Below, one piece after another: positions 63,662 through 64,000 of a stretch of 64,000 nt of DNA; position 1 is the first letter of the stretch, and the number at the start of each line of letters is the position of its first letter. This DNA comes from Legionella donaldsonii (GTDB taxonomy: Bacteria; Pseudomonadota; Gammaproteobacteria; Legionellales; Legionellaceae): positions 1,125,501 to 1,189,500 of the forward strand of contig NZ_UGOA01000001.1 in NCBI RefSeq assembly GCF_900452385.1, written 5' to 3'. The notes beneath the pieces are model-generated. The model worked only from the letters and a program-made list of their open reading frames with translations, did no database searches and was not told the origin of the DNA. The translations under genes were made by a program, and so were the position numbers.

Positions 63662-63800
63662 GAGGTAATATTTCTCTAGCTTGCGTGTTGACAGCTTGAT
63701 AATGGAGCACCGCAGCGGCGCCTCACGCTCGTATGTGTGGGCAGCGAAGTGCAGAAAATCAAGCGGTAAGCACCAAGATAGCAGGAATGTAAACAGCCTC
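63662..63800. repeat. Palindromic intergenic repeat, copy B (inverted relative to copy A)
   Basis: Read on the minus strand, GGCTGTTTACATTCCTGCTA begins a 48-base stretch that matches copy A at about 39 positions, ending in CTTGATTTTCTGC. The other arm is a degenerate inverted partner (GCTTGCGTGTTGACAGCTTG). The copy fills the intergenic region before dps. The rest of the 380-base gap (63448-63661) shows no gene; an open frame overlapping the repeat is not supported. Confidence 0.7.
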
Positions 63801-63827
63801 GAATACATGAAATAACAAGGAGTTTGT

Positions 63828-64000
63828 ATGAGCGATGTCGTCAAAAAACTATCCATTATCATGGCAGATACTTATGCATTGTATTTAAAAACCCAAAATT
63901 ATCATTGGCATGTTACAGGTCCCCAATTTAAAGCGTTGCATGAATTATTTGAAATGCAATATCTGCAATTAGCGGAGGCTGCTGATCAAGTTGCTGAACG
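63828..64000 (+). CDS. dps: Dps/ferritin-like protein, 3' truncated by window edge
   Basis: The first 57 residues are MSDVVKKLSIIMADTYALYL and continue KTQNYHWHVTGPQFKALHEL. The N-x-HWHVTGP-x-F segment followed by LFEMQYLQLAEAADQVAER is the hallmark of Dps proteins, including His and Asp/Glu residues of the inter-subunit ferroxidase site. Dps binds DNA and stores iron, protecting cells from peroxide in stationary phase. AAGGAG precedes the ATG. Confidence 0.92.
   Translation, partial: MSDVVKKLSIIMADTYALYLKTQNYHWHVTGPQFKALHELFEMQYLQLAEAADQVAE

Noticed and set aside
63656-63862. Minus-strand open frame over the intergenic repeat before dps
   Set aside because: It lies across palindromic repeat copy B and the dps start, and has no recognisable product.
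1-64000. CRISPR arrays, rRNA or tRNA genes anywhere in the window
   Set aside because: No regularly spaced direct repeats and no recognisable RNA genes were found.

Overview
The window looks like a chromosomal segment of a Legionella species that is probably not L. pneumophila itself. The evidence is a near-canonical Mip (29932-30645), a Legionella-type CsrA directly downstream of a large LPS/O-chain locus, a legionaminic-acid gene set, and several eukaryotic-like effector candidates. Four promoters, including that of csrA, carry tandem CTTAAT half-sites at an exact 11-bp pitch, which is the PmrA-box pattern known from Legionella Dot/Icm effector genes. The species call is inference.

Region 1 (1-20.3 kb) is the LPS O-chain locus, almost all on the plus strand. 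It begins inside a NeuC/LegG-type hydrolysing epimerase and continues with NeuB, a NeuD/PglD-like acetyltransferase, a CBS+guanylyltransferase (PtmE type) and CMP-legionaminate synthetase. Next come a class III aminotransferase, an SDR, the amidotransferase/HisH/HisF trio that would add the acetimidoyl group, and a hexapeptide acyltransferase. ManC, Gmd and Fcl then make GDP-L-fucose. A Wzy-like polymerase, a capsule-type glycosyltransferase, and (after two minus-strand genes) a WecA-type initiating transferase complete the set.

Region 2 (20.3-33.7 kb) is mostly housekeeping: csrA, birA, an HdeD-like protein, a phosphopantetheinyl transferase, accA-tilS, transporters, sdaA, mip, ampG, an outer-membrane barrel and a GlcG/HbpS-like protein. 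One ankyrin protein with an N-terminal membrane anchor sits among them.

Region 3 (33.9-48 kb) is accessory. It opens with a PmrA-box gene for a 581-aa protein of unknown function and two small unknown proteins. A glycoconjugate cluster follows: nucleotide-sugar epimerase, GT39-like membrane protein, heptose-7-P kinase-like GHMP kinase, transaldolase, sedoheptulose-7-P isomerase-like SIS protein, GT2, methyltransferase, UGM-like flavoprotein and a sugar nucleotidyltransferase. Together these read as a self-contained GDP-manno-heptose pathway with its own transaldolase. An IS1634-type transposase lies in the middle of that operon.

Region 4 (48-53.3 kb) is a run of eukaryotic-like genes: a Rab-like small GTPase with His at the catalytic Gln position, an ankyrin protein, a protein with an N-terminal ubiquitin-like fold under a textbook PmrA box, and an ankyrin protein whose N-terminal half has a Cys/His/Asp arrangement like C58 (YopT-type) cysteine proteases. 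Region 5 (53.4-64 kb) returns to metabolic and envelope genes (SDR, GNATs, argE-like deacetylase, PhnA, a DAACS transporter, a diguanylate cyclase, Kdo hydroxylase, and the start of a Dps protein). It also holds one putative effector (60155-61462) whose promoter carries five phased PmrA half-sites.

A dispersed palindromic intergenic repeat, not covered by any gene, occurs as two good copies (4246-4365 and, inverted, 63662-63800) and two degraded ones in the LPS locus.
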